Below are positions 51,912 to 61,630 of a stretch of 64,000 nucleotides of DNA, one piece after another. The translations under genes and the position numbers were made by a program. The DNA is from Microcoleus asticus IPMA8 (GTDB lineage Bacteria > Cyanobacteriota > Cyanobacteriia > Cyanobacteriales > Microcoleaceae). Position 1 is the first letter of the stretch. Each line of letters opens with the position of its first letter. Where the stretch lies: assembly GCF_013179805.1 (NCBI RefSeq), contig NZ_SRRZ01000006.1, positions 6,379 to 70,378 on the forward strand, read 5' to 3'. The notes under the pieces were generated by a model, which saw nothing but the letters and a program-made list of their open reading frames with translations, did no database searches and had not been told where the DNA came from.

Positions 51912-51994
51912 GGACACGGCAATGCCGTTTCCCTACGGATATTGGGGGCTTCGGCATTACTCTGGGGGCGGACACGGCAATGCCGTTTCCCTAC
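51912..51994. repeat. Two GGACACGGCAATGCCGTTTCCCTAC REP copies
   Basis: Copies at 51912-51936 and 51971-51994 of the palindrome found around the RAYT gene at 63170. They fill the gap between the aroF leader and the sulfotransferase stop codon. Confidence 0.75.
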
Positions 51995-52001
51995 TATGAT
52001 G

Positions 52002-52841
52002 TTAGTCCCAGCCGAAATCTCGATCGCACAATTCGGCCAGTCTTTGGTTGTGCGATCGAAAATATGCTCTCAATTGCTCGTATACTGTCTCGCTGATGGG
52101 CGGATATTGGGTGGCGTTGTATTTTTCGTAGGTTTGTAGTTGGTGCGGCGGCAATTCTAAAAATTCTAAGACGCTGTTGTATGTGCCGAAGGTATTGGTA
52201 TACAAGTCTTCGCTTTTGAGGATTAAAAGTTGTGATTTGGGAAAAAGTTTCATCCACGGTGGGAGTTGATCGGCGTAAATGCCGCGGGTTAGATAACTGT
52301 GGTGTTGGTGTTCGTAACTGTAGTAGTTTGGGTTAGTTATGAGTTTTTCTATTTCGCCTTTTAGTCTTTCGCGTTCGGAGGCGATCGCACTTTCTAATGA
52401 TAGGGATTCGTAGCCTATTTTGATATAGTAATAATAGTGGGAAATGGCGCGTTCTACTGGGTTTCTCAGCAGGGCGATTATTTTAACTTTCGGACATAAA
52501 TCGTGGATTCGTTGCGGAACTTGGGGGTGACAGATGTAGTAGGGGCTGGCTTCTCCGGTTAGTAGATTTTCGCCTGTTTGGGGCTGGGGAAATTGGGTAT
52601 AGTACCAGTCTGGACTTTTGTCGAAGTTGAAGTCGAAGTAATGGATTTCTTTTTGGGCGGCGGGGGCGATTTGGGGATGTTGGATTAAGTAATTGTACAG
52701 AGAGGTTGTGCCGCCTTTTTGGGCGCCGATGATGATGAAGTCGGGGGGTTTGGGAGTTTGTTTCACGGGTGGGGGTGATAGGTTGATATTTTGCACTTGT
52801 ACTGACAGTGCGCCAGGGGTAAAATGGAAATTCGATCGCAC
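52002..52841 (-). CDS. PAPS-dependent sulfotransferase
   Basis: A 279-residue protein with a GTG start inside a GCGATCGA motif; the exact start is uncertain because no better codon precedes the domain. The 5'-phosphosulphate loop is FIIIGAQKGGTTSLYNYL, and the 3'-phosphate-binding motif is IIALLRNPVERAISHYYYY. The family transfers sulphate from PAPS to a sugar or other hydroxyl acceptor. It lies back-to-back with the hps exopolysaccharide locus, so sulphation of the secreted polysaccharide is an attractive but unproven role. Confidence 0.82.
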   Translation of the reverse strand: MRSNFHFTPGALSVQVQNINLSPPPVKQTPKPPDFIIIGAQKGGTTSLYNYLIQHPQIAPAAQKEIHYFDFNFDKSPDWYYTQFPQPQTGENLLTGEASPYYICHPQVPQRIHDLCPKVKIIALLRNPVERAISHYYYYIKIGYESLSLESAIASERERLKGEIEKLITNPNYYSYEHQHHSYLTRGIYADQLPPWMKLFPKSQLLILKSEDLYTNTFGTYNSVLEFLELPPHQLQTYEKYNATQYPPISETVYEQLRAYFRSHNQRLAELCDRDFGWD

Positions 52842-53355
52842 TTTGACCCATTACGGAAATTCGATCGCACTTTGACGCACGGCGGAAATTCGATCGCCCA
52901 AATTAGATTCGATCGCACCGATACGCCTGACGGCAATTCGATCGCCCACTCTACATTCTAGGTTCCGGCGATTGAAATCGCTAGCAACGCCAGCACAGCA
53001 ACAAAGTCGGCAACGCAAGGGCTGGGAAATACATCTATTGCGATCGCGATCGCAGTTTTTGGGCGATCGCACAGATTCTCGCTCTGGACACTGACAATCG
53101 GATTGAAATAAGCTAGGGTGTAGTTCCCTAGACCAAAATCTTTGCAGGGCAAATCTTTCGCTGAGAAATATATTATCGGCGGTGATTTTGGTTGCGGGTT
53201 TGTGGGTTTTATATTTCAGCCGAGGTACAGATTTAAATTTGTGCAAGAGGCTGATATGCAAGTTGCGGAAAATGGGAACAATATAAAGATGGGATTGTAC
53301 TGTCAAGCAGTAACTACCTGCAATACCATCTCTGAAATTATTCAGGAAGGCGTCA
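52842..53355. other. Divergent region with repeated ATTCGATCGCA motifs
   Basis: 514 bases between the divergent sulfotransferase and hpsA genes. AATTCGATCGC(A/C) occurs five times between 52828 and 52945 at irregular spacing, followed by several GCGATCGC octamers to about 53075. The remaining ~280 bases are A/T-richer and probably hold the hpsA promoter. Open frames on both strands here (52851-53378 minus, 53142-53363 plus) lack family features. Confidence 0.5.
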
Positions 53356-56300
53356 ATGTTTAAGAGCAAATTATCCAAAGTTATCGTATCGCTGCTGCGG
53401 CGGATTGCTGGTGTTACGAGATCCGGGGCGAAGCGGCTGATGAGAGCAATGCTGCAAGCGCTGATGGCTATGGGCCGCAGGGCGAGACTGCCGATGGCGG
53501 GGTTTGTGCTGCCGACGGTGACGATGGTGTTGCTGGTAGTAATATTGTTGACAGTGGCGATTACCCTGCGATCGTTCGATCGGGCGAATACGGCGCGTAA
53601 CGTGCGCGTGAACCAGCAGGTGCTGGCGGCCGCGACTCCGGCGCTCGATCGGGCAAAAGCAAAAATTCAGTTCCTGCTGTGGGAAGACCCGCAAAGACCG
53701 ACGGGTACTCCATCCGATCCAGAATTGTACGCCCGGATGGCGAATGCTACGGGCGCAGCTACGGATCTTTATAGCTTTGGAGACGAGGAACGTCTGGTAC
53801 TCAGAGCAGACCTCGATCAAAACGGTACCGCTGATCCTGCTGTCGATCCTAAAGCCCCCGTGGTAGACCCCATAACAGATGTAGAAAACGAAGCGATCAA
53901 CACTGCGTGGAGATATCCGGTAGATACTAATAATGATGGCAAATTTGACACTTTTACTATTTACGGCATATTCTTCCGCAGTCCAAAGCGCAGTAATGTT
54001 CCAGGCCCAACTTTAGGCAACTTCACAAGGGCCAGAAAGTCGATCGAAGCAAGAACGCCACCGACCTCGGCGAAAAGTCTCAATCCTGAGTGCGTGCAAG
54101 GTGGAGGTACTGTCGCTAGTTTGGTAGGCAACTCTGGGTGGTACAGGATAGACGGCCAACTTAAAAAAAGTTTTTTTGTTGACACAGTTAATGTACCGAT
54201 TACAGCCTCGGAAGCGAGCAGTTTGGGCGCTAACTATCAACCGTTAACAGGAACGGCCAGCACATCGGCTCTCGAATACCAGCAAGACCAAAGCCGCATT
54301 CCCCTCGCTAACAACGCGGTAGTTTATGAAGACGACTTGGATATATCGCCAGGGCCTGAGTTGAATCTAAATGGGCGGATATTCACAAATAGTAATTTGT
54401 TGGTGACCAACTTAAATGGGGCGAATAGGACACGATTCTATCAAGTTAGCAGCCCAGATTCCTGTTTTTATGAACAAGAAAATAGCAAAATTGTTGTAGG
54501 AGGGAATGTAGTTAATGGCTGGTCGGGCAATACCACTGACGGACAAATTAATCCAGTGGGCGTGCATCTTTTCAAAAATGCCTCATCACTTACAGGTGAT
54601 AGAAACACAGCCATGCTGGGTGCGGCAAAAACTATTAGCAACGCAAATGCTGAATCCACCACCACCAATAGCAGCTTGGAGGTACTTTACAACAATGCTG
54701 CCTATAGCGATCGCCTCTCTTCGCTAGTCGCAGCACAGATGGCCAACGCCGATACTACCGACCCATTTTCGGTGCAAAATAGACCAACAAGCACTCAAAC
54801 CCGGGAACAAGCGCTGGAAGAATATTTTAAACAGATGCTCCGCAAGGTTCCCTTTAAAGAAGTAGGACCTGTAGGAGTAGGACTTACGCAGGCAAAGGCA
54901 TCGGACACATACGGCGCGGCACCAAAAACGCTGCCCATTACTGCAAGCCTCGACACTCTGCGACCTTTAGAACCTTTAGACGGTGTCAAATGGAGCACCT
55001 CGGACGCTACAATCCCGATCGCACTAAAAGCAGATCAGCTAGAAACAACAACACCAACAGAAGATGGCTCACCCCTACCTGAAGAACTATTGCTGGGCGA
55101 TCGCGTGATTGCGGGTAACAACCTACCAGCTAAGAGATGGGACGGCAGCAAATTCACCAGTGAGCCAGACCAAATCCCAGGCAAGTGGAATTCTAGCGAC
55201 ACCAGTGGCATTCCGCGTACCAGATCGCCCCAGGTAACAAAGCTGGCCGACGTAGGAGCCACAGATCGCAGCGGTTTCTGGGAAGGAGCAGCAGCGGAAA
55301 AACCTAAAAATCCTCTAGATGGCGTTGGTGGTCTTCGGGTGATCACCAGTGCAGGAGTTTACGAACGCACCAATTCTTTTCTGCCACCCCCTACTTGGAT
55401 AAATCCCTTAGATGGTACGTTATTGGGAAATGGCGCAACTGATGCTTACGACGATCCCAAAACTACAGGTGCTGTTGTTGAGAAATATCCTGTTGTTTGG
55501 CCCGACTCGATGCCGATGTCACCCCTGGGGGCAGGGTCTAAAGTTTATGACAATAGTGCTGGTGGCGCTTATGATCCTGCAAAATGGGTTCCCCGCCCCG
55601 CAACGCTCGTACTACCAGTAACAGGATCTACTACCATTGACCCCAAAACTCCCCAGTATGCTAAGGGCGATTTACGGATGCGGGCGACAGCAGTCTATCA
55701 CTACAAAAAAGAGGGTGGCTACAATCCAAATCTAACACCAATAGACCTCAAGCCTGTTAAGCCCTTTGCCTGCGTCAGCAGCTACTACGACCCCAGCAAC
55801 GCTTCCACAGCCAGAAATTTATCTACACTTCCTGCTGGAACTGATGTAAGTGGCGACACCGCATTAGGGACTCCCGGAACTCAAATTGGTTCCAACAATG
55901 GAGTAGTTTACGACAAACCGGCCGATAGGACACAAGACCCAAAATCAACTGCAAGTACAGCTCCGGCTACACAGGGCTTGTTAGGCGGGACCGCGCCAAC
56001 TGATTTAGAAAGGCAAGCTAATTACGTTTTTCCTGACGGTAGGTTTGCCAACGAGCCTTTGAGAAACGCGCTACTGAAAGAACCGGGCGATCGCACTCTG
56101 GCTGACAGAGCAGCGATCGACTCTACCATGTGCGCCCTAGAAATTATAGCCACCGCCCCCAAGGCAGTGAGTTCTGATATTCCTCCCGGAGCTATCCAAG
56201 AAGTAGCATTTTTGAATGCCAGAGAAGTCAAGGCGATCGATCGTGACGACCCGAATACCCCCAACGTCAACGAAGCCTTTACGCTGAGCAGTCCTCTAAC

Positions 56301-58398
56301 AACTATTGGAACAGCAAAACCAGCAAATCTAACAGGCTATTACAACCAGCCCTTAGAAGAACGTCAACCGTTAGAAATTCGCGCGACTCAGATAGACCTC
56401 GGTGAATTGCGGAAACTAAACCCAACTGTGGGAGAGCCTTTACTGCCATACAGCGGGATTATATACGCCAGCCGAGATGATGCCCTGCCCGATCGTAGTA
56501 AGAGAGATTCAGACGAAAGTATTAGTGCCAGAGTTAGCCCTACGGACTCCTTACTAGACCCGACTCGCAAACCTAACGGAATTCTGCTGGTTAATGGTCG
56601 CCAGCTAGCCAGAATTCCTAGTCTCCCTCCCACTATTGCCAATGTAGTTATGGAAAAAGGGCTGACTTTGGCATCTAATTTGCCCGTTTACATCAAAGGC
56701 GAATTTAACCTACACACCCAACACGAGTTTAAAGCTCCTTCCCAAGAACAGTTTAAAACTATTGCTGATTGGGACAAGTTTTACACTCGCAACAAAAACG
56801 ACCTCAATAAGAACTTTGCGTGTCGCCCAAACGACCCCAGACTAAATGGTAAATGTACAACCGGCGATGATTGGCGTCCCGCAAACATACTGGCAGATGC
56901 TGTCACCCTGCTTTCAAACAATTACCGTTTTGGCTTCCGCAACGAGGGAGATTTTGACCTCAGAAACAATGCGGGCGCTGCTGCTGTATTACCTCGCAGA
57001 CAGCAAGGATTTTTCAACAACAACTTTGTTACTAACGGACTTTCCAGCGGCTCGTTTTCAACTAACGGCAATTTAAAGGCACAAGCAGATCCGGTAACTG
57101 TGAAAGACGCTAACTATGTGACTTCAACTCCCAAGCCGCTCTGGAGTTCCTACTTCAACAACTTTGTCACCCCCGTCCAGCGCCGGGGGCCTTTCCCAGA
57201 GTATGTAATGGAAGTTTGTACAAAACTGCCAGTTTCTGCGTGTACGGATGAAGACTGGTACGTTAATCCAGCATTGGCGAACCCATCCACACCAGAACTA
57301 GGTAAGGCAAAAGTTAATGAGACCTACACAGCCGTTGCTTATCCAGCGGGAACAACTGAAATTCCGCCAGCGCCAGAATTGCAGCGCTTCCCCCGCCGCG
57401 TAGCTTTTGAGAGAGCCACTACTCCACCTTTCGCTCTGGCATCCCTTAATGCTCCAAAGCCTTTGGGGCTTAGTACAGCAACACCCCCACTCGTCATATC
57501 AGGTGCAGGCCGCACAGGAACTAACGCTCTTTGGTTTGCAGCCAAGAGTGGGGCTAATGTGGCTTACGATGCTACCAATCCTCCGTATCAGATCAACACC
57601 GACGCTACTACTGCTGGCACTACAGACGGCAGCAAAGTACCTCTACCGGCCATCGCCACAGAAAGCAAACTTAGTCCATTACAGGGATCGCAGCCGCTAT
57701 TGATGCCAGTTCCGCAGCTCATGAGTGCAACAGCAGCCACCCCAGGTACTCCACGAGGTACTGCTGCTGCTGACACAACAGGGTGGATATCCGTGGCTGG
57801 AGAGACTACATTCAATATGATTGTTGGAGCAAATGACACTCCCTCAAGGACGCTAAACTCTACCTCGGGTGACTTTAACGGCGGTTTGCAAAACTTGCCC
57901 CGATTCTTGGAACTCTGGCGCCAAGGAACTTCAACTCCAATTTCTAATAACATCCAAGGGTCTTTCATCCAGCTAAATCGTAGCGCCTTTAATACCGCAC
58001 CTTATCTGCCAACTATGCCGACGGGTTATCCGTCAGCATCGGCTGATGGGCTAAAAACTGTGTTCGCCCGATCATCTACTCCTACTACAGAGCCTACGGC
58101 TCCTAGTGGTACTAATTCACTAATAACTGTATACAACATATCAGGTAATCAGATTCCATACTTCAGCCCGCCCACCCGGAACTGGGGTTATGACGTGGGC
58201 TTGCTATCTCAGCCGCCTGATTTGTTTACCCAAAAGTTCACAACCCCTCCCTCACTACGAACCCCGGACGAGTATTTCCGGGAAGTACCTCGCAATGACG
58301 ATTGGATAAAAACTTTGATGTGTTCTACCTTAGAAAAGGACAAAAAGAACGCCACCGAAACCCTCACAACTGCCGATCGAGCTAAATGCTCCACTTAA
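53356..58398 (+). CDS. hpsA: Hormogonium polysaccharide biosynthesis protein HpsA
   Basis: A 1680-residue protein. A basic N-terminus precedes one membrane span (~50-72) with the pilin-like sequence GFVLPTVTMVLLVVILL, and then a very long, Thr/Pro/Asn-rich extracellular region. Two calcium-loop-like motifs are visible: D152-x-D-x-N-G-x-x-D160 and D190-x-N-x-D-G-x-x-D198. Several cysteines are spread along the chain. Size, N-terminus and the following pseudopilin genes identify it as HpsA of the hormogonium polysaccharide locus, needed for gliding. It is probably exported by a type IV pilus/type II-like machine built with HpsB-D. The biochemical activity is unknown. Confidence 0.85.
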   Translation: MFKSKLSKVIVSLLRRIAGVTRSGAKRLMRAMLQALMAMGRRARLPMAGFVLPTVTMVLLVVILLTVAITLRSFDRANTARNVRVNQQVLAAATPALDRAKAKIQFLLWEDPQRPTGTPSDPELYARMANATGAATDLYSFGDEERLVLRADLDQNGTADPAVDPKAPVVDPITDVENEAINTAWRYPVDTNNDGKFDTFTIYGIFFRSPKRSNVPGPTLGNFTRARKSIEARTPPTSAKSLNPECVQGGGTVASLVGNSGWYRIDGQLKKSFFVDTVNVPITASEASSLGANYQPLTGTASTSALEYQQDQSRIPLANNAVVYEDDLDISPGPELNLNGRIFTNSNLLVTNLNGANRTRFYQVSSPDSCFYEQENSKIVVGGNVVNGWSGNTTDGQINPVGVHLFKNASSLTGDRNTAMLGAAKTISNANAESTTTNSSLEVLYNNAAYSDRLSSLVAAQMANADTTDPFSVQNRPTSTQTREQALEEYFKQMLRKVPFKEVGPVGVGLTQAKASDTYGAAPKTLPITASLDTLRPLEPLDGVKWSTSDATIPIALKADQLETTTPTEDGSPLPEELLLGDRVIAGNNLPAKRWDGSKFTSEPDQIPGKWNSSDTSGIPRTRSPQVTKLADVGATDRSGFWEGAAAEKPKNPLDGVGGLRVITSAGVYERTNSFLPPPTWINPLDGTLLGNGATDAYDDPKTTGAVVEKYPVVWPDSMPMSPLGAGSKVYDNSAGGAYDPAKWVPRPATLVLPVTGSTTIDPKTPQYAKGDLRMRATAVYHYKKEGGYNPNLTPIDLKPVKPFACVSSYYDPSNASTARNLSTLPAGTDVSGDTALGTPGTQIGSNNGVVYDKPADRTQDPKSTASTAPATQGLLGGTAPTDLERQANYVFPDGRFANEPLRNALLKEPGDRTLADRAAIDSTMCALEIIATAPKAVSSDIPPGAIQEVAFLNAREVKAIDRDDPNTPNVNEAFTLSSPLTTIGTAKPANLTGYYNQPLEERQPLEIRATQIDLGELRKLNPTVGEPLLPYSGIIYASRDDALPDRSKRDSDESISARVSPTDSLLDPTRKPNGILLVNGRQLARIPSLPPTIANVVMEKGLTLASNLPVYIKGEFNLHTQHEFKAPSQEQFKTIADWDKFYTRNKNDLNKNFACRPNDPRLNGKCTTGDDWRPANILADAVTLLSNNYRFGFRNEGDFDLRNNAGAAAVLPRRQQGFFNNNFVTNGLSSGSFSTNGNLKAQADPVTVKDANYVTSTPKPLWSSYFNNFVTPVQRRGPFPEYVMEVCTKLPVSACTDEDWYVNPALANPSTPELGKAKVNETYTAVAYPAGTTEIPPAPELQRFPRRVAFERATTPPFALASLNAPKPLGLSTATPPLVISGAGRTGTNALWFAAKSGANVAYDATNPPYQINTDATTAGTTDGSKVPLPAIATESKLSPLQGSQPLLMPVPQLMSATAATPGTPRGTAAADTTGWISVAGETTFNMIVGANDTPSRTLNSTSGDFNGGLQNLPRFLELWRQGTSTPISNNIQGSFIQLNRSAFNTAPYLPTMPTGYPSASADGLKTVFARSSTPTTEPTAPSGTNSLITVYNISGNQIPYFSPPTRNWGYDVGLLSQPPDLFTQKFTTPPSLRTPDEYFREVPRNDDWIKTLMCSTLEKDKKNATETLTTADRAKCST

Positions 58399-58438
58399 CC
58401 ATCTAACTTTCCGCCGCGCAATTACTGGAGTCCTACTT

Positions 58439-59080
58439 ATGACTAAGCGACAACAACAGCAAAATTTACCCCATTCGCGAGATGGTGGCTACACGATTAT
58501 CGAGTCGTTGGTAGCGATGATTGTAGTCTCGGTGCTGATGATCGCGATCGCCCCTGTGATGGCTTACTCAGTAGCGACTCGCGTACAAGCGCGGCGGATA
58601 GAACTTGCTACGATGGCGGCGAGAACTTACATCGACGCTCTGAGAGTGGGGGCAATCAGAGATGGTGATCCAAAAAGCCCAAAAGGTTTTCCTATCCAAG
58701 ATACGTCTGTTGGTACTGCTCCTGCTCCAGCTCCTGCTTCTACAAACCCTGAGAGTAATTTGTACTGCGTTAACTTAGATGAAACGCCAGGTTGTGCTGG
58801 CAGCAAAGAGTTTTTTGTTCAAGGTGCTTGGCGAAATCCAACTAATCCGACCGATCCGACAACAACAGGCTACCAACTTAGTGTGCGGGTGTACCGGGCG
58901 GATGGGTTTACCGGAGGTACGATGGAAATTGAACAGCAATCAGTCGCTAATTCCGGTCTTGGCAATCCTAAAGCGCCTTTGGTGGTAATGCAAACAGAAA
59001 TTCCCCCTACTACAAAAGGAGCTGCGTCTCCATATCGATCGTTGTGCGATCGACTCAAGAACACCACTGGCTGTAAGTAA
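58439..59080 (+). CDS. hpsB: Pseudopilin HpsB
   Basis: A 213-residue protein. The class III signal peptide ends RDGG-YTIIESLVAMIVVSVLMIAIAP, with Glu5 of the mature protein present, so prepilin peptidase should process it. A hydrophobic helix is followed by a globular domain with a Pro/Ala spacer (TAPAPAPAS) and two cysteine pairs (LYCVNLDETPGC, SLCDRLKNTTGC). It begins 40 bases after hpsA in the same direction. It forms part of the pseudopilus proposed to secrete hormogonium polysaccharide. Confidence 0.85.
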   Translation: MTKRQQQQNLPHSRDGGYTIIESLVAMIVVSVLMIAIAPVMAYSVATRVQARRIELATMAARTYIDALRVGAIRDGDPKSPKGFPIQDTSVGTAPAPAPASTNPESNLYCVNLDETPGCAGSKEFFVQGAWRNPTNPTDPTTTGYQLSVRVYRADGFTGGTMEIEQQSVANSGLGNPKAPLVVMQTEIPPTTKGAASPYRSLCDRLKNTTGCK

Positions 59081-59143
59081 TAATCAAAGTCTCCGTTATT
59101 AACTTTAAAATCGCTCCCCCCTTTGACAAAGGAAATAGTCAAA

Positions 59144-60178
59144 ATGAAAACTTTACTCAGGTTGCTTCTCAAAAGTCAGCACCAGCAAAACCGCTCCGGG
59201 CCAGATCAAACAGACAAGGGCATGACTCTCGTCGAGCTATTAGTCGGAGCAATTATGGCGTTTTTAATCATCACGCCGATGCTCGGTTTTGTAGTCGATA
59301 TGTTGAATACCGACAGGAGAGAACAAGTCAAGTCAAACACCGAGCAAGACCTTCAGGCAGCAGTTGATTTCATTGCCCAAGATTTGAGTCAAGCTATTTA
59401 TATTTACGATGGCAAGGGTATTAATGCAATTAGATATCAACTTCCAAATAATGGAGATGCTAATAAAGTTCCGATTCTCGTATTCTGGAAGCGACAGCTA
59501 ATTAAAAAATCGATTCCTGTTGATGCTTCTACTCTAAAACCAAAAGATTGCACCGCTAATACATGCAACGACACTTACCTAAGATCATTAGTTGCTTACT
59601 ACCACTTTAAAGATACGGTCAATACTTGGTGTCAGCCTTCAGGAAACGATTGTCCTACCCGTATTGCCCGCTATGAAATTACGGATGGAGTCAAAAACCC
59701 TTTAACTCAGGCCTACTATAAAGAGGATGATAGTGAAACTACAAATGAGCAAAGAAAAGATTCAGCTTTTAATGAAAGTTTTGATTTTAGTAAGCCCACA
59801 ATAGATGTGACAAATGTGACGAAGGGAGTGGCTTTTCCCGAGCCTCCTCAAGTATTGGTTAATTATATCGACCACAGTACCGCTAATGTTCCACAACCGC
59901 CTGATTGCAAAATTGCTCTGGGCGTAGTAGATCCAACAGCAGCAGGCTCAACTCCTATCAACGCCTCAGATTTACTAATAACAGACAGCTTAGCAACAAC
60001 CCCAACGCACAGCTTCTACGCTTGTGTAGATACATCTAAAAACTTAGCCAGAGTTACTATCAGAGGAAACAGCCTGCGTCGCCTTCAACCCAACGATACT
60101 GCTTACACCCCCAACAAATCGGCATTTTTCCCAACAGCAACCGTTCAAGTACAAGGTCTAGCTGGGTTAGGAAAGTAG
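59144..60178 (+). CDS. hpsC: Pseudopilin HpsC
   Basis: A 344-residue protein from ATG 59144, chosen over a TTG seven codons earlier because AGGA (59130-59133) is correctly spaced. The class III signal reads TDKG-MTLVELLVGAIMAFLIITPMLGFVVDML. The long globular domain (YFLARD-like segment AVDFIAQDLSQAIYIYDG) resembles minor pseudopilins of the PilW/GspJ type. It is co-directional with hpsB and separated from it by 63 bases. Confidence 0.82.
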   Translation: MKTLLRLLLKSQHQQNRSGPDQTDKGMTLVELLVGAIMAFLIITPMLGFVVDMLNTDRREQVKSNTEQDLQAAVDFIAQDLSQAIYIYDGKGINAIRYQLPNNGDANKVPILVFWKRQLIKKSIPVDASTLKPKDCTANTCNDTYLRSLVAYYHFKDTVNTWCQPSGNDCPTRIARYEITDGVKNPLTQAYYKEDDSETTNEQRKDSAFNESFDFSKPTIDVTNVTKGVAFPEPPQVLVNYIDHSTANVPQPPDCKIALGVVDPTAAGSTPINASDLLITDSLATTPTHSFYACVDTSKNLARVTIRGNSLRRLQPNDTAYTPNKSAFFPTATVQVQGLAGLGK

Positions 60179-60236
60179 CTGATTTCTGAAACACATTTCC
60201 CAATCGCAGCCCGTTGATAAACAATAGGATAATACC

Positions 60237-60860
60237 ATGAAAATCCCACCAATATTATTAAAACTTTTGCATAACTCGGCTGCCAAGCCCAGCCATAATT
60301 TCCACAAAACTGCATCCAGAAAGGGCGATGGAGGATTCACACTTCTAGAAGTGCTCGTGATAGCGTTAATCATAGGTATATTAAGTTCGATCGCCGCTCC
60401 AAGCTGGGAGGCATTCATCAACAGACAAAGAGTTCGCACTGTGAACGATCGCGTCCTCCAATCGTTACGACTGGCACAAAGCGAAGCAAAGCGAACTAAG
60501 CGCGATACCACTATTATATTTGATATTAATGACCCGCTAAAAGTAACTTTTTACCCGCCACTAAGTACGGGTGGTGGTACACAAGAGTTAAATGCAGGAG
60601 GTGAAGTTAAAGCTGGACAGGTTCAACTTGCTGTTATTGGTGGAGATACAACTCCTCCTGCTGCTCCTCCTGCTCCTACTCTTACTGCTACTCAAAAATC
60701 GCTCACTTTTAAGTTTGATGGTGCTTTCGATCCTAACAGTCCACCAACCCTGCCTTTTAAAGTCAGTGTTTCTCCTGTTAAGGGTGGTGCTAAGCAGTGC
60801 GCGATCGTGGAAACTATCATAGGAGGAATGAGAACTGCTGAAGGAACAGAATGCAACTAA
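60237..60860 (+). CDS. GspH-type pseudopilin of the hps operon
   Basis: A 207-residue protein. The signal GDGG-FTLLEVLVIALIIGILSSIAAPSW followed by FINRQRVRTVNDRVLQSLRLAQSEAKRTKRD is the GspH/FimT layout. A Pro/Ala-rich loop (~138-146, from CCTCCTGCT repeats) and a terminal cysteine pair (KQCAIVE, GTECN) are present. It is the fourth gene of the hps run, 58 bases after hpsC. It is a candidate for the third pseudopilin (hpsD) of that locus, but I cannot confirm which name applies. Confidence 0.8.
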   Translation: MKIPPILLKLLHNSAAKPSHNFHKTASRKGDGGFTLLEVLVIALIIGILSSIAAPSWEAFINRQRVRTVNDRVLQSLRLAQSEAKRTKRDTTIIFDINDPLKVTFYPPLSTGGGTQELNAGGEVKAGQVQLAVIGGDTTPPAAPPAPTLTATQKSLTFKFDGAFDPNSPPTLPFKVSVSPVKGGAKQCAIVETIIGGMRTAEGTECN

Positions 60861-60991
60861 CTGGGTGCCCCTAATAGCTTTCAATAAATTGAATCTTAAT
60901 CTCTAACAGCAATTCCGCATAAGTTCGGCATTGCTAAAATATATTAACTTAAATTATTTTATATTTCAAATCCTATTAAAATAGTCAAAAT

Positions 60992-61630
60992 ATGCAGCTA
61001 GAACTAAAACAAATAATCATCCAGCCAGGAAATCAACTATTACTCAAAGACATAACCTGGCCGATGTTTGAAACCCTACTAACAGAATTGGGAGACAGTC
61101 GCGCATCCCGACTTTCATACAGCAAAGGAACCTTAGAAATCATGGTTCCCCTACCCGAACACGAAGTTGGCAAAGAAAATATTGGCGACTTAGTGAAAAT
61201 TCTCCTTGAAGAATTAGACATCGAATTTTTACCTCTGGGTTCCACCACATTCAAAAATCAAAAAATGGCTCAAGGAGTAGAACCAGATACCTGTTTCTAC
61301 ATCCAAAACGAAGCCGCAGTCAGAGGCAAAAACCGCATCGACTTAGAAACAGACCCACCTCCCGATTTAGCCATAGAAATCGACCTCACCTCCCGGACTC
61401 AGTTCAATAACTACGAAGCCTTAGGAGTACCCGAATTGTGGCGCTACAACGGCCGCAACCTGGAAATCAGCGTATTGCAAAATGGAAAATACATACAGTC
61501 CGATCGCAGTCTCCAGTTTCCCAACTTCCCCATCACCGAGCTCATCCCCCAGTATTTGCAGCAAAGCAAAACAGCCGGCAGAAACGTCGCGATGAAAGCC
61601 TTTCGATCTTGGGTAAAAGCGCAAATTTAG
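60992..61630 (+). CDS. Uma2-family (PD-(D/E)xK fold) protein
   Basis: A 212-residue protein with the Uma2 pattern: SYSKGTLEIMVPLPEHEVGKENIGDLVKILLEEL, GVEPDTCFYIQN (Asp), PPDLAIEIDLTSRT (Glu-x-Asp), LGVPELWRYNGRNLEISVL. The fold is that of restriction-type endonucleases. Uma2 proteins exist in dozens of copies per filamentous cyanobacterial genome and no activity is established. It interrupts the pseudopilin series and is followed by GATCGGGC repeats. Confidence 0.85.
   Translation: MQLELKQIIIQPGNQLLLKDITWPMFETLLTELGDSRASRLSYSKGTLEIMVPLPEHEVGKENIGDLVKILLEELDIEFLPLGSTTFKNQKMAQGVEPDTCFYIQNEAAVRGKNRIDLETDPPPDLAIEIDLTSRTQFNNYEALGVPELWRYNGRNLEISVLQNGKYIQSDRSLQFPNFPITELIPQYLQQSKTAGRNVAMKAFRSWVKAQI

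Noticed and set aside
53142..53363. 73-codon plus-strand frame ending at the hpsA start
   Set aside because: No recognisable domain and it overlaps the well-supported hpsA start; I treat it as leader sequence.
52851..53378. 175-codon minus-strand frame upstream of hpsA
   Set aside because: Encoded by repeated GATCG motifs (Ser/Arg/Cys-rich product) and overlaps the hpsA start; no family pattern.
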